From positions 62,001 through 126,000 of the forward strand of contig JACJZT010000003.1 in the NCBI GenBank assembly GCA_020635455.1: a stretch of 64,000 bases of DNA, given 5' to 3'. The notes beneath the pieces were generated by a model. That model had not been told where the DNA came from and made no database searches. It saw only the letters and a program-made list of their open reading frames with translations. This DNA comes from Flavobacteriales bacterium. GTDB lineage: Bacteria; Bacteroidota; Bacteroidia; NS11-12g; UBA9320. A program made the position numbers and the translations under genes. Of this stretch, positions 53,952-62,242 are shown piece by piece (within the stretch, counting starts at the first letter, position 1; each line of letters opens with the position of its first letter).

Positions 53952-54695
53952 TTAGTTCTGCGGTTCCTCATGTTTGATTCCCAGATATTTATTTATCAAA
54001 CCGTGAACCAGATACAATAAGGGTATCATTGCAATGGCGATCACAAACTTGTACAAATAATTTCCGGTACCTATGCTCATTACTCGCTCGAGCGACCAGT
54101 TGCTACCGATATAAAATGCGATGTACAATACCAGATAACTGTCGATAAATTGTGAGATCAGTGTTGAAACTGTTGCCCTCAACCAAAGCATTCGATGTTT
54201 AAATATGGATTTAATTTTCTGAAATACGATGGCATCGAGTATTTGTCCGACCAAAAACGAGACCAATGAACCAAAGATTATCCATAATCCCTGTCCAAAA
54301 ACAGACCCGAAAGCCGCCTGCATATCTGGTACGCCCTTTTGAACCTGAGACGTCGGCCACCAGGCTGCAGGTACCAGTTTAATGGCCATAAAAACCATAA
54401 AAAAGGCATAGCAGATCAAGGCTGCAGCCAGCCAGGATAAAAATTTTACGCCCTTTACACCGTAGTGTTCATTGATAATATCCGTCATAACAAAAACAAC
54501 CGGCCATAATAAAACACCGGCTGTGAGATCGAATGAAAAATCTGAATTGAATAAATTCAAATGGAACTGATCAATACCAAGGCTCGATTCAAGTGAAAAG
54601 ATCTTGACCCCGATAAATTCGGCAACAATGGCATTGATGATAAAAAAACCTCCCAAAACGATAAAGAGTTTTTCCTTTTTGCTCTGTTTTTGCAT
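53952..54695 (-). CDS. Queuosine precursor transporter (YhhQ/QPTR family)
   Basis: 247 residues with ~6 transmembrane segments. The family's VFVMTDIINEHYGVKGVKFLSWLAA motif near residues 65-90, SFLVGQILDAIVFQKIK (~145-162) and the LRATVSTLISQFIDSYLVLYIAF region (~172-195) are visible. It imports preQ0/preQ1 for tRNA queuosine modification. The transcript would be monocistronic. Confidence 0.9.
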   Translation of the reverse strand: MQKQSKKEKLFIVLGGFFIINAIVAEFIGVKIFSLESSLGIDQFHLNLFNSDFSFDLTAGVLLWPVVFVMTDIINEHYGVKGVKFLSWLAAALICYAFFMVFMAIKLVPAAWWPTSQVQKGVPDMQAAFGSVFGQGLWIIFGSLVSFLVGQILDAIVFQKIKSIFKHRMLWLRATVSTLISQFIDSYLVLYIAFYIGSNWSLERVMSIGTGNYLYKFVIAIAMIPLLYLVHGLINKYLGIKHEEPQN

Positions 54696-54785
54696 TAAAC
54701 TAAAATATGTACAATAATATGTAATTCGGACAAGAACTGTGGAAACATGATTTATGTAAAACAGGTCAGAGTGTTATAAGTTCCC

Positions 54786-54793
54786 TAGCTTTG
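54786..54793 (+). promoter_or_regulatory. -7 promoter box of the TPR protein gene
   Basis: TAGCTTTG ends 9 nt before the ATG at 54803. Confidence 0.6.
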
Positions 54794-54802
54794 TAAATTA
54801 CT

Positions 54803-55822
54803 ATGAGAGCTGCGTTTTCAAAATTAGGAATGGTTCTGATCTTTATGATTCTCGCATATTTTTCAGAAGCTCAGAATTCTGAAGAATGGCTGAAAAGCGG
54901 ACATAAAAAAATGGCGGAAGGCAATACCCTTGGAGCCATTAAAGATTACACCTCTGCCTTAAAACTCGATCTTAAATATGCAGAGGCCTATTTGAGCAGA
55001 GGCACAGCATATGGAGAGATCATGGCCTTTCCCGAAGCCCATACCGATTTAAACAAGGCCATTCTATTAAAACCACAGCTTGCCGATGCCTATTTCAACA
55101 GAGGCCTTATCCACTTTATGGCCAAAGAGTATGAACTTTCGCTGAAGGATATCAACCACTATACTTTTCTGGTTGAAGAGGATCCCATGGCTTTTCTCAC
55201 CAGAAGCATTTTGCATGAGAAACTCAATCATTCTGACTCATCCTTGTCGGACATGAAAAAATACGTTGAGTTTGAAGCGGAAACCCCGGAGGAACTGAAA
55301 ACACATTGTACTATAAAGCTGAAACTTGGAGATACTTCGGGTGCCTTAGCTGATATTTCGAAAGCCATACAGCTTGACCCCGAAAACATTTTGTTATTTT
55401 TAGGCAGGAGCAATATTTATCTTCTAAAAAATGAGTTTACAAGGGCCATCGAGGATCTGAATGTTTATCTTCTCGAAGAAAAAAACAATTATACAGCCTA
55501 CCTAAAAAGAGGAGCTGCTTATGGTTCGCTTAATATTTTTGATGCGGCAATTCAGGATTATACCTCAGCCATTGCAATTGAAAGAAAAGACCCCAAATTG
55601 TTCTTCGACAGAGGGATATACTATATGGAAAAGAGTGATTTTAAGAATGCGAAATCCGATCTGTATCAGGCTTTGATCCTTGATTTTGACGACAAGGAAC
55701 TTTTACATTACAATATGGGAGTGGTTGAAATGAATCTGGGCAATGTCGCTGAAGCTTGTCAGGAGTTCAATCAATCCGGCGAATACAATACCGACTTTGC
55801 CTCTAAGTATTGCGGCCGTTAA
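54803..55822 (+). CDS. Exported TPR-repeat protein
   Basis: 339 residues: signal peptide ~1-23 (AYFSEAQ), then about eight to nine tetratricopeptide repeats filling the rest, e.g. AIKDYTSALKLDLKYAEAYL, AHTDLNKAILLKPQLADAYF, ALADISKAIQLDPENILLFL and AIQDYTSAIAIERKDPKLFF. The helical solenoid is a protein-binding scaffold in the periplasm. No enzymatic domain was seen. Convergent to pyrE. Confidence 0.88.
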   Translation: MRAAFSKLGMVLIFMILAYFSEAQNSEEWLKSGHKKMAEGNTLGAIKDYTSALKLDLKYAEAYLSRGTAYGEIMAFPEAHTDLNKAILLKPQLADAYFNRGLIHFMAKEYELSLKDINHYTFLVEEDPMAFLTRSILHEKLNHSDSSLSDMKKYVEFEAETPEELKTHCTIKLKLGDTSGALADISKAIQLDPENILLFLGRSNIYLLKNEFTRAIEDLNVYLLEEKNNYTAYLKRGAAYGSLNIFDAAIQDYTSAIAIERKDPKLFFDRGIYYMEKSDFKNAKSDLYQALILDFDDKELLHYNMGVVEMNLGNVAEACQEFNQSGEYNTDFASKYCGR

Positions 55823-55848
55823 AATTCAGTTTATTCTCAACACAATCA

Positions 55849-56484
55849 TTACTCCCAGGAAGAAGGACTTTCTCTCCAGGATGACAATCGTTTTAAAGAG
55901 TTCTGATCAATGTCACCCATTTTTAGTGCCTCATTTATTAAAGCATTGTAATTGCTCAGGGTGATCAAACTGCAATCAGCCTTTTCAAAATTATGGGTAG
56001 CTTCTTCAAAACCATAGGTAAAAATTGCCGACATACCCAATACATCATATTCCTGATCCCTGAGATGTTTTACTACTTTCAGGCTGCTTCCACCGGTAGA
56101 TATAAGATCTTCTATTACAACGATCTTCTGTCCTTGCACTATCCTTCCTTCAATTTGATTTTTAAGACCATGTTCCTTGGGTTTGGGCCTGGCATAGGCA
56201 TATGGAAGACCGAGTTCATCGGCTACGAGAGCCCCGATCGCGATCCCGGCCGTTGCCACTCCAACCAGTACATCTGCGTCCTTAAAATTTTCTGATATTG
56301 CACTTGCCATTTGCTGTTTGATGTAGGTTCGTATTTCCGGGAAGGAAAGGGTAATTCTGTTGTCGCAATAAATGGGGGATCTCCAGCCGGAAGCCCAGGT
56401 AAACGGGCTATCAGGACTAAGTTTTACTGCCTTTGCTTTCAACAAATATTGAGCTATTTTTGAAGAAGTTTCAGTCTGATTCAT
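55849..56484 (-). CDS. pyrE: Orotate phosphoribosyltransferase
   Basis: 211 residues from the ATG at 56484; the upstream GTG at 56490 overlaps the -7 box. PRPP-binding loop IVVIEDLISTGGSSLK, substrate region ASGWRSPIYCDNR and VGVATAGIAIGALVADELGLPYAYARPKPKEHG. It makes OMP from orotate in pyrimidine synthesis. pyrD is 18 kb away, so the pathway is scattered. Confidence 0.96.
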   Translation of the reverse strand: MNQTETSSKIAQYLLKAKAVKLSPDSPFTWASGWRSPIYCDNRITLSFPEIRTYIKQQMASAISENFKDADVLVGVATAGIAIGALVADELGLPYAYARPKPKEHGLKNQIEGRIVQGQKIVVIEDLISTGGSSLKVVKHLRDQEYDVLGMSAIFTYGFEEATHNFEKADCSLITLSNYNALINEALKMGDIDQNSLKRLSSWRESPSSWE

Positions 56485-56489
56485 CCGCA

Positions 56490-56497
56490 CAAACTTA
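56490..56497 (-). promoter_or_regulatory. -7 promoter box of pyrE
   Basis: TAAGTTTG on the minus strand, 5 nt before the ATG at 56484; leader expected to be ~1-3 nt. Confidence 0.65.
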
Positions 56498-56540
56498 ATT
56501 TGATTTTTAGAATTCGTACCGATAAGTGAATAAAAACTTA

Positions 56541-57143
56541 ATGAAATACATTTATTACAAGAACAATTTCATACAACTTAGCCCGGAATCGCCCGAATCA
56601 GATATTGAATGCATTTCAAACCCCGGAAAATTTAAAATATACTCCTGCATTGACGCACTGTTGAACAAAAAGAATTACCGGATTTGCCTGATAGGAAATG
56701 TTAAAAAAAACCTCAGATCTGTTAAATCCTATTTTGGAAACATTAAGGCCGCAGGAGGTTTGGTTCAAAACCAAAAGAATGAGATCTTGCTCATAAGGCG
56801 ACTTGGGGTTTGGGACCTGCCAAAGGGTAAACTGGAAAAGGATGAAACGAAAAGAAAAGGTGCAGCACGTGAAGTTGAAGAAGAATGCGGAATAAGCAAG
56901 GTAAAAGTTTTAAATAAGATAAACACGACTTACCATGTGTATCGGGCCAAAAATCGCTGGATGTTAAAAACCACATATTGGTTTGTAATGAATTATGCCG
57001 GTGACGAAACCCCTGTCCCTCAGAAGGAAGAAAACATCGAAGAAGTTCGCTGGATCCACCGTGACCGGTATTCTAACGACGCTTACCCTTCGTATCCTGC
57101 GATTGCAAAGGTTCTACATCAATTTTTATCTCAGAAGGAATAA
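56541..57143 (+). CDS. Nudix hydrolase with N-terminal extension
   Basis: 200 residues from the ATG at 56541. A ~65-residue N-terminal part of unknown fold (YYKNNFIQLSPESPE...) precedes the Nudix domain (~70-195). The Nudix box is GKLEKDETKRKGAAREVEEE followed by CGI (~104-126), complete for Mg-dependent hydrolysis of nucleoside-diphosphate-linked compounds. The preceding RLGVWDLPKG is also typical. Substrate unknown. Its last 71 nt overlap the convergent coaD gene. Confidence 0.9.
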   Translation: MKYIYYKNNFIQLSPESPESDIECISNPGKFKIYSCIDALLNKKNYRICLIGNVKKNLRSVKSYFGNIKAAGGLVQNQKNEILLIRRLGVWDLPKGKLEKDETKRKGAAREVEEECGISKVKVLNKINTTYHVYRAKNRWMLKTTYWFVMNYAGDETPVPQKEENIEEVRWIHRDRYSNDAYPSYPAIAKVLHQFLSQKE

Positions 57144-57576
57144 ATCGCTGATAGTCGCCGTTGTATAGGATCAGGTCCCGAACGATGGTACTGCTTACCG
57201 AACTTACACTTTCGTCGCTTATAAGAAATACATTTAACAAATCGCTGTTCAAATGTTCGTTCACTCTTGCAATTTGCTTTTCATATTCAAAGTCATTTAT
57301 AGTACGAAGTCCTCTTAAAAGAAAAGTAGCCTCGCGTTTTTTACAAAATTCGCTGGTTAGTCCCTGATAGGTATCCGCGTGAACTCTAGGCTCATTCTTA
57401 TAAACCTTTTTAATCCATTCAAGTCGTTTATCCAATGGAAAAAGATGCTTCTTACCTGCATTATGCCCAATGGCAACTATGATTTGGTCAAAAAGTAGCA
57501 GGCCTTTTTTAACAATATCGTAATGACCATTTGTAAATGGATCAAAGGTTCCCGGAAATACGGCAATTTTTTGCAT
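57073..57576 (-). CDS. coaD: Pantetheine-phosphate adenylyltransferase
   Basis: 167 residues. N-terminal FPGTFDPFTNGHYDIVKKG holds the T/HxGH nucleotide-binding motif, with LLRGLRTINDFEYEKQIA and ISDESVSSVSSTIVRDLI later. It adenylates phosphopantetheine in CoA synthesis. The C-terminal ~24 codons, past the usual family end, run antisense to the Nudix gene. A -7 box sits 7 nt from the ATG. Confidence 0.95.
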   Translation of the reverse strand: MQKIAVFPGTFDPFTNGHYDIVKKGLLLFDQIIVAIGHNAGKKHLFPLDKRLEWIKKVYKNEPRVHADTYQGLTSEFCKKREATFLLRGLRTINDFEYEKQIARVNEHLNSDLLNVFLISDESVSSVSSTIVRDLILYNGDYQRFIPSEIKIDVEPLQSQDTKGKRR

Positions 57577-57583
57577 CAGTTAA

Positions 57584-57591
57584 CAAAGATA
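57584..57591 (-). promoter_or_regulatory. -7 promoter box of coaD
   Basis: TATCTTTG on the minus strand, 7 nt before the coaD ATG. Confidence 0.65.
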
Positions 57592-57629
57592 AGCAATTAT
57601 GGATATTCTTAATAGAAGGGTGTTCTGCT

Positions 57630-57635
57630 TAACTA
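57630..57635. repeat. Left target-site duplication of the MITE-like element
   Basis: TAACTA, identical to 58060-58065 and directly adjacent to the left inverted repeat. Confidence 0.65.
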
Positions 57636-58059
57636 GTCGAACCTCACAAAGTGGATTTGAGTTTACTTCGATTAGGGCTTTCAGCCCTATAACCCGACTC
57701 ACTTTTTTTCTTGAAAAAAAACGTGAGCAAAAAATTATTCACCCGTTTATACTTATTTCAATGGTGTTCATGAATGCAATGCATTTCAAGCCAAAAAAAC
57801 AATCCCTCCCGCATCCCAACGCCGCCCCCGTCTTTTTGGCAACCCACCGCACCATTCTGTACCCGAATAATTTCTGGTTAAATTACTTTATAATTCATCT
57901 TTTTAAAATAATCCTTTCAAAAGAATAAATATATATAAATATTTTAGAAAACATTGCAGGGTTTTAAATTAATTTCAATTTAATCATACAAAATTAAACT
58001 GACATTTTAAGCTGTAAAGCGTTATTAAATAATGGATTAAGTGGTTTTTGAGGTTCGAC
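57636..58059. mobile_element. MITE-like non-autonomous element, 424 bp
   Basis: Ends are 11-bp perfect terminal inverted repeats: GTCGAACCTCA at 57636-57646 and TGAGGTTCGAC at 58049-58059. They are flanked by a 6-bp direct repeat TAACTA at 57630-57635 and 58060-58065, as produced by transposition. The interior has no credible protein gene; it carries two hairpins, AGGGCT/AGCCCT (57674-57688) and a CTCAC...GTGAG stem with T8/A8 arms (57698-57726). The right end touches the nadE stop codon: the TA comes from the target and the G from the element. Removing the element plus one TAACTA restores a TAA stop at the same codon. No transposase was seen, so an outside enzyme would have moved it. Confidence 0.72.
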
Positions 58060-59696
58060 TAACTATTCAGTTTGCCAACAATGGGCATGGTTCTTCCCCT
58101 GCCAAAGGCCTTGTCTGAAACCCTGAGGATAGGGGCAACCTGAAAACGTTTATGTTCGTTTCGGTCTACCATTTTTATCACATTATTCACAAGCGATCCA
58201 TCATAACCCAGCTCAACAATTTCATCGGGGCTCATAAACCGTTCAATATATGCATGTAGAATACCATCCAATACATCGTATTCCGGCAAGCTGTCGGTAT
58301 CCTTTTGGTCGGGTCTGAGTTCGGCACTGGGAGCTTTGGTCAAGATGTTTTCAGGGATCACATTTTCCTGCGAATTTATATAGCGACAGATACGGTAAGC
58401 CTGCGTTTTGTATACATCTCCAATTACAGATAAGCCACCGCAAAGATCGCCGTACAGAGTACCATAGCCCACGGCGGCCTCACTTTTATTGGTTGTGTTT
58501 AAAAGAATATGGCCCAGCTTATTACTGATGGCCATTAAAAGTATCCCTCTCGTTCTGGCCTGAAGGTTTTCGTGCGTAAGGCCTTTCACCTCATCGTTGA
58601 ACAGAGGTTTTAACTGATTTTCCAACTCATCGACTATTTTTTGTATCTCAACCCTTTTAACGTCTATCTTCAGGTTCTTACAAAGCAATTCCGAATCGGT
58701 GATAGAATGCCCTGAAGAATAAACGGATGGCAACATTACGGGTAAAACGTTTTCGGCACCAAGCGCCCTTACGGCCAAAACGGTTACCAACGCCGAATCC
58801 AGACCACCCGACAAACCCAGTATGGCCTTTGAAAAACCGGATTTTTGAAAATAATCACGTATCCCCAGAACAATTGCGTTGTAAATCAACTCTACGTCCT
58901 CGTTTTGATAACCATGACTGTGATTTGAATATTTAAAGCCCTTTTGCCAGTTAACGATCTTAAAGTCCTCCTTGAAATATTCAAGTTCTTCGGCAATGGT
59001 TCCATCTCGGTCAATAAACATCGAACCACCATCAAAGATCATATCTGTATTGGCCCCAATCTGATTAACATATACCAAAGGAAGATCATATTTTAAGGCA
59101 TTTCTACACATAAGGTCCCTTCTTTCCTCTATGTGTTCGTAGCTGAAAGGAGAACCGGAAAGGTTGATCATAAGGTCGGGCTCCAGTGCAATAAGCTTTT
59201 GCATGGGACTTTGCTTATAGTATCTTGTTTCGTCGATGTCCCAGAGATCTTCGCAAATGCTTACCGCAATTTTATGGCCTTTGAATTCGAGAATCTGAAA
59301 TTGATCATTGGGTTCAAAATAGCGGTATTCGTTAAAAATATTGTACGTTGGTAAAAGGGTTTTATGAAATACTTTCCTGATTTCTCCCTTATGAAGGAAG
59401 GCTGCAGAATTGTATAGTTTCTTGCCAAATTTAAGGCCACTGAACGTAGGGCAGCCTATTAAAATGGCAGTTTCCTCAACGATCTCAGCAATATTAAGGA
59501 GGGCTTGTTCGCAGGCTTTTACGAAATGTGGATAATCAAGCAGATCTTCCGGAGAATATCCACAAATGGCGAGTTCAGAGAAAACCGCCAGGTCGGCTTC
59601 TTCCGAAACAGCCCTTTGATAAAGATCAAGTATTTTTAAAGTATTGCCTTCAATATCACCAACCTTGAAATTAAGTTGGCAAAGAGCTATTTTCAT
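58059..59696 (-). CDS. nadE: Glutamine-dependent NAD+ synthetase
   Basis: 545 residues with two enzymes in one chain. The N-terminal nitrilase-like glutaminase (~1-260) has the Glu in SELAICGYSPEDLL, Lys in HKTLLPTYNIF and nucleophilic Cys in AVSICEDLWD. The C-terminal ammonia-dependent synthetase (~280-545) has the PP-loop GLSGGLDSALVTV. It amidates nicotinate adenine dinucleotide to NAD+. The stop TAG straddles the border of the MITE-like element. It ends ...PIVGKLNS, the same end predicted for the uninterrupted site. Confidence 0.97.
   Translation of the reverse strand: MKIALCQLNFKVGDIEGNTLKILDLYQRAVSEEADLAVFSELAICGYSPEDLLDYPHFVKACEQALLNIAEIVEETAILIGCPTFSGLKFGKKLYNSAAFLHKGEIRKVFHKTLLPTYNIFNEYRYFEPNDQFQILEFKGHKIAVSICEDLWDIDETRYYKQSPMQKLIALEPDLMINLSGSPFSYEHIEERRDLMCRNALKYDLPLVYVNQIGANTDMIFDGGSMFIDRDGTIAEELEYFKEDFKIVNWQKGFKYSNHSHGYQNEDVELIYNAIVLGIRDYFQKSGFSKAILGLSGGLDSALVTVLAVRALGAENVLPVMLPSVYSSGHSITDSELLCKNLKIDVKRVEIQKIVDELENQLKPLFNDEVKGLTHENLQARTRGILLMAISNKLGHILLNTTNKSEAAVGYGTLYGDLCGGLSVIGDVYKTQAYRICRYINSQENVIPENILTKAPSAELRPDQKDTDSLPEYDVLDGILHAYIERFMSPDEIVELGYDGSLVNNVIKMVDRNEHKRFQVAPILRVSDKAFGRGRTMPIVGKLNS
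58060..58065. repeat. Right target-site duplication of the MITE-like element
   Basis: TAACTA, identical to 57630-57635. Its first two bases form part of the nadE stop codon on the minus strand. Confidence 0.65.
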
Positions 59697-59751
59697 TGGA
59701 TATCAGAAAAAAATCCCGTTACAAAAAAATACGTTGCCGTGGTATAAACCC

Positions 59752-60504
59752 TTAAAAAAACAAACCGAGAGAAAATCCGATGTTTTTACTGAATACAACC
59801 GTATTCTTAGACTGAAGAATATCGGTAAAGCCATTCTCAAATCGAAGGCAGGCATAGATCGAAGTGTTTTCACTCAAATTATATTCAACACCGGCTCCGA
59901 TAATAAGGGGCAAATTCATAAAAGTCACACCATCCTTTTCAAAATCATCATCAACGGGTTGGTAGATATCGTCCTTTTCATCATTTGTTTTGATGGCCTT
60001 GACATCGTCTTCCGGAAAAGGTATCCGTGTACCGGTGAGCTTAGCCTTTGATGTGATACGGATGGCTGGTGCCAATCCAAATTGAGCAAAGTATTTTAGA
60101 TAGCCGATTTCCTTGGTCCTGAACTTTATGGAAATGGGTATCTGTATATATCGGTTACTGTATTCATAAACCACATCGAAAGATTTTGGCTGTGCAACTC
60201 CTTCCTTCAAATAGGTTAAGGAATCCTTAAAACGCATTTTACCGTTAAGCTTGGTAATTAAGAATTCAAAGGAAGCGGAATAATTTTCGTTAAAATTATA
60301 ATCTCCCATCAATCCATATCCAAAGCCAAGTTTTAGACCTCCTTTCTCCAAATTTCTGCTATCTGCCTTAAACCACGAAAAATTTGAGGTAGCTTTTATC
60401 CCAATGACCACTTTGCGGTAATCAGACTTTGGTTTATCCTGAGCCACAACAAAAATGGACGTACTTAAAAATAGCAGTGCGAGTAAACTAATTTTTTTTG
60501 ACAT
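59752..60504 (-). CDS. PorT-family outer-membrane beta-barrel protein
   Basis: 250 residues: signal peptide ~1-21 (STSIFVVAQD), then amphipathic strands typical of an 8-strand barrel: GIKATSNFSWF, KLGFGYGLMGDYNFNENYSASF, RYIQIPISIKF, LKYFAQFGLAPAI and LIIGAGVEYNLS, ending SLGLFF with a terminal Phe. Matches the PorT/outer-membrane-barrel family of Bacteroidota. It is divergent from gldB; the intergenic region carries the gldB promoter. Specific role unknown. Confidence 0.82.
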   Translation of the reverse strand: MSKKISLLALLFLSTSIFVVAQDKPKSDYRKVVIGIKATSNFSWFKADSRNLEKGGLKLGFGYGLMGDYNFNENYSASFEFLITKLNGKMRFKDSLTYLKEGVAQPKSFDVVYEYSNRYIQIPISIKFRTKEIGYLKYFAQFGLAPAIRITSKAKLTGTRIPFPEDDVKAIKTNDEKDDIYQPVDDDFEKDGVTFMNLPLIIGAGVEYNLSENTSIYACLRFENGFTDILQSKNTVVFSKNIGFSLGLFF

Positions 60505-60543
60505 GCGTTTATAATTTAAATGTTTGGATTATTCGAATGCTTT

Positions 60544-60551
60544 TAAATTTG
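60544..60551 (+). promoter_or_regulatory. -7 promoter box of gldB
   Basis: TAAATTTG, 17 nt upstream of the ATG, with a TTTG 17 nt further upstream at 60523-60526. Confidence 0.6.
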
Positions 60552-60568
60552 CATAGGTATCCACAAAA

Positions 60569-61633
60569 ATGATAAAAAAAAACCAAAAGTTTCTAAACCT
60601 CGTAGTTTTACTCCTTACCTTTAGTATAAGTGGTTGTAACAATCAACCCGAACGCAAGGTGGAAGAAATTATTGAAAAGGATATTGACCTGAAAATATCC
60701 ATTAAGCGTTTCGACCAGGACCTGTTCAATGCAAAAACTACCGAAGATGTACTGGCCTTAAAAAACAAATACCCTGATTTTTACCCTGTATATATGTATC
60801 AGATCATGCAGGGAATTACAGGAAATTACGATGTGAGCGACAAGGAGGCTGCATCCAATATTCTGGCCAATTTTACAAGCATACCCGATTTTGGTCTTTG
60901 GTTAAAAAACCGGGCCGATACCATTTTCCCAAACCTGAACGATCTGGAAAAAGATCTTACAGCTGCCATGAAGCGGTACAAGACCCTTTTTCCAAAAGAT
61001 ACCCTGCCGGAATTCATAACTTTTTTATCCCCTTTGGTAGTGAATTTTCCGCTGATCGACGGGACTCACAAAATGGGGATAGGACTTGACATGTACCTTG
61101 GAAGTGATTTTAAAGTTTACCATTCATATAAACTGGCAGATCAATTTCCCAATTACAGGGTCCGTAAAATGCGGAAAGAATACCTTTTGAGAGACCTTAT
61201 CACCGCCATCTCGAATCTTAAAATTCCAACAAACGGCAATAAAGGAAGGGTACTTGACGAAATGATACAGGAAGGAAAAATATTATACATGACCTCCTCT
61301 TTGATCCCCGAAACCCCTGACAGTATATTAATGGGATACAACCCTGAACAGATCATATGGGCAAATGAAAATGAGCATTTAAGCTGGCTGACACTGGTCG
61401 ACTCGAAAGTTCTGTATTCAACCGATCCCGATGATGTTCGCGATTACACCAACGATGGTCCATTTACCACAGCCAAACAATTTGGGTTTGGCACAGCTCC
61501 CAGAATTGGTTCGTTCATCGGCTGGAAGATCATACAGCAACTCATGACCAAAAACCCTGAAATGAACATCCACGATCTGTTAAAGATGAATGATTCGGAC
61601 GAAATAATTACCAAGGCAGTTTATAAACCGTAG
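60569..61633 (+). CDS. gldB: Gliding-motility lipoprotein GldB-like
   Basis: 354 residues, lipoprotein signal (ISGCNN). The body resembles GldB: IKRFDQDLFNAKT near the start, YMYQIMQGITG, GLDMYLGSDFKVY around the middle and QLMTKNPEMNIHDLL near the end. In Flavobacterium, GldB is required for gliding and stabilises the T9SS-linked machinery. A neighbouring nadE and T9SS cargo proteins in the window fit. Absence of gldC beside it is a difference from Flavobacterium. Convergent to a lipoprotein gene, stops adjacent. Confidence 0.82.
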   Translation: MIKKNQKFLNLVVLLLTFSISGCNNQPERKVEEIIEKDIDLKISIKRFDQDLFNAKTTEDVLALKNKYPDFYPVYMYQIMQGITGNYDVSDKEAASNILANFTSIPDFGLWLKNRADTIFPNLNDLEKDLTAAMKRYKTLFPKDTLPEFITFLSPLVVNFPLIDGTHKMGIGLDMYLGSDFKVYHSYKLADQFPNYRVRKMRKEYLLRDLITAISNLKIPTNGNKGRVLDEMIQEGKILYMTSSLIPETPDSILMGYNPEQIIWANENEHLSWLTLVDSKVLYSTDPDDVRDYTNDGPFTTAKQFGFGTAPRIGSFIGWKIIQQLMTKNPEMNIHDLLKMNDSDEIITKAVYKP

Positions 61634-62206
61634 TTAATTCGATCTCTGTTGGGCTTGCTTTTCAAGTATCCTCTGTGATTCGTTCACAAAAAAGTTACTC
61701 AATCGCTGATAGTCAGGTTCAAGGTTGAAGATCTTCAAACCAAAAACCTTCGAATCGGCCAAATTCATATTAACATTTTCGGTTTCTTTTTCCATTGCCA
61801 TTTTATATTCTTTCGCATTGATCTTATCGTCCTGTAAAGAATTTTTTAAAGCGGCAAGTTGCTTGTCTATGTGTCGGACCTTATCAAAAATATGGTCGTA
61901 ATTATTGATAAAATTGGTGTAAATTTTATAAATGCCTTTGTATTTTTCAAAATTCAACATTAAGGTTTCATTCGAACTGTCGATTCCGTTTCGGTTCATC
62001 AATTCAATTTGTTCCTTCATTTCAAGTGTTCTGGAATGAATGGTTTTCAAATCGATCTGAAGATATTCCCTTGCCTGATGATTTTTGGCGATCAGTGAAT
62101 CAATTGCTTGCGATTCTACTTCGTATTTTTGCTTACAGGACGACAAGCTTATGAAGAATATTATCGGTGCAAGAAATTGCAGTTTGAAAGTTTTCTCAAT
62201 TCGCAT
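61634..62206 (-). CDS. Hypothetical coiled-coil lipoprotein
   Basis: 190 residues with lipobox at C24 (SLSSCKQ). The rest is helical with two heptad-like stretches (~35-75, IDLKTIHSRTLEMKEQIELM; ~100-140, DKVRHIDKQLAALKNSL). No family recognised. Gene start is 36 nt from the divergent chromate transporter gene. Function unknown. Confidence 0.65.
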   Translation of the reverse strand: MRIEKTFKLQFLAPIIFFISLSSCKQKYEVESQAIDSLIAKNHQAREYLQIDLKTIHSRTLEMKEQIELMNRNGIDSSNETLMLNFEKYKGIYKIYTNFINNYDHIFDKVRHIDKQLAALKNSLQDDKINAKEYKMAMEKETENVNMNLADSKVFGLKIFNLEPDYQRLSNFFVNESQRILEKQAQQRSN

Positions 62207-62242
62207 AATTATTTAATATTGCTATTTTATCAATCTACTTAG

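Noticed and set aside
57599..57928. 109-codon plus-strand frame
   Set aside because: It begins outside the MITE-like element and runs through its left repeat and hairpins; low-complexity composition and no family.
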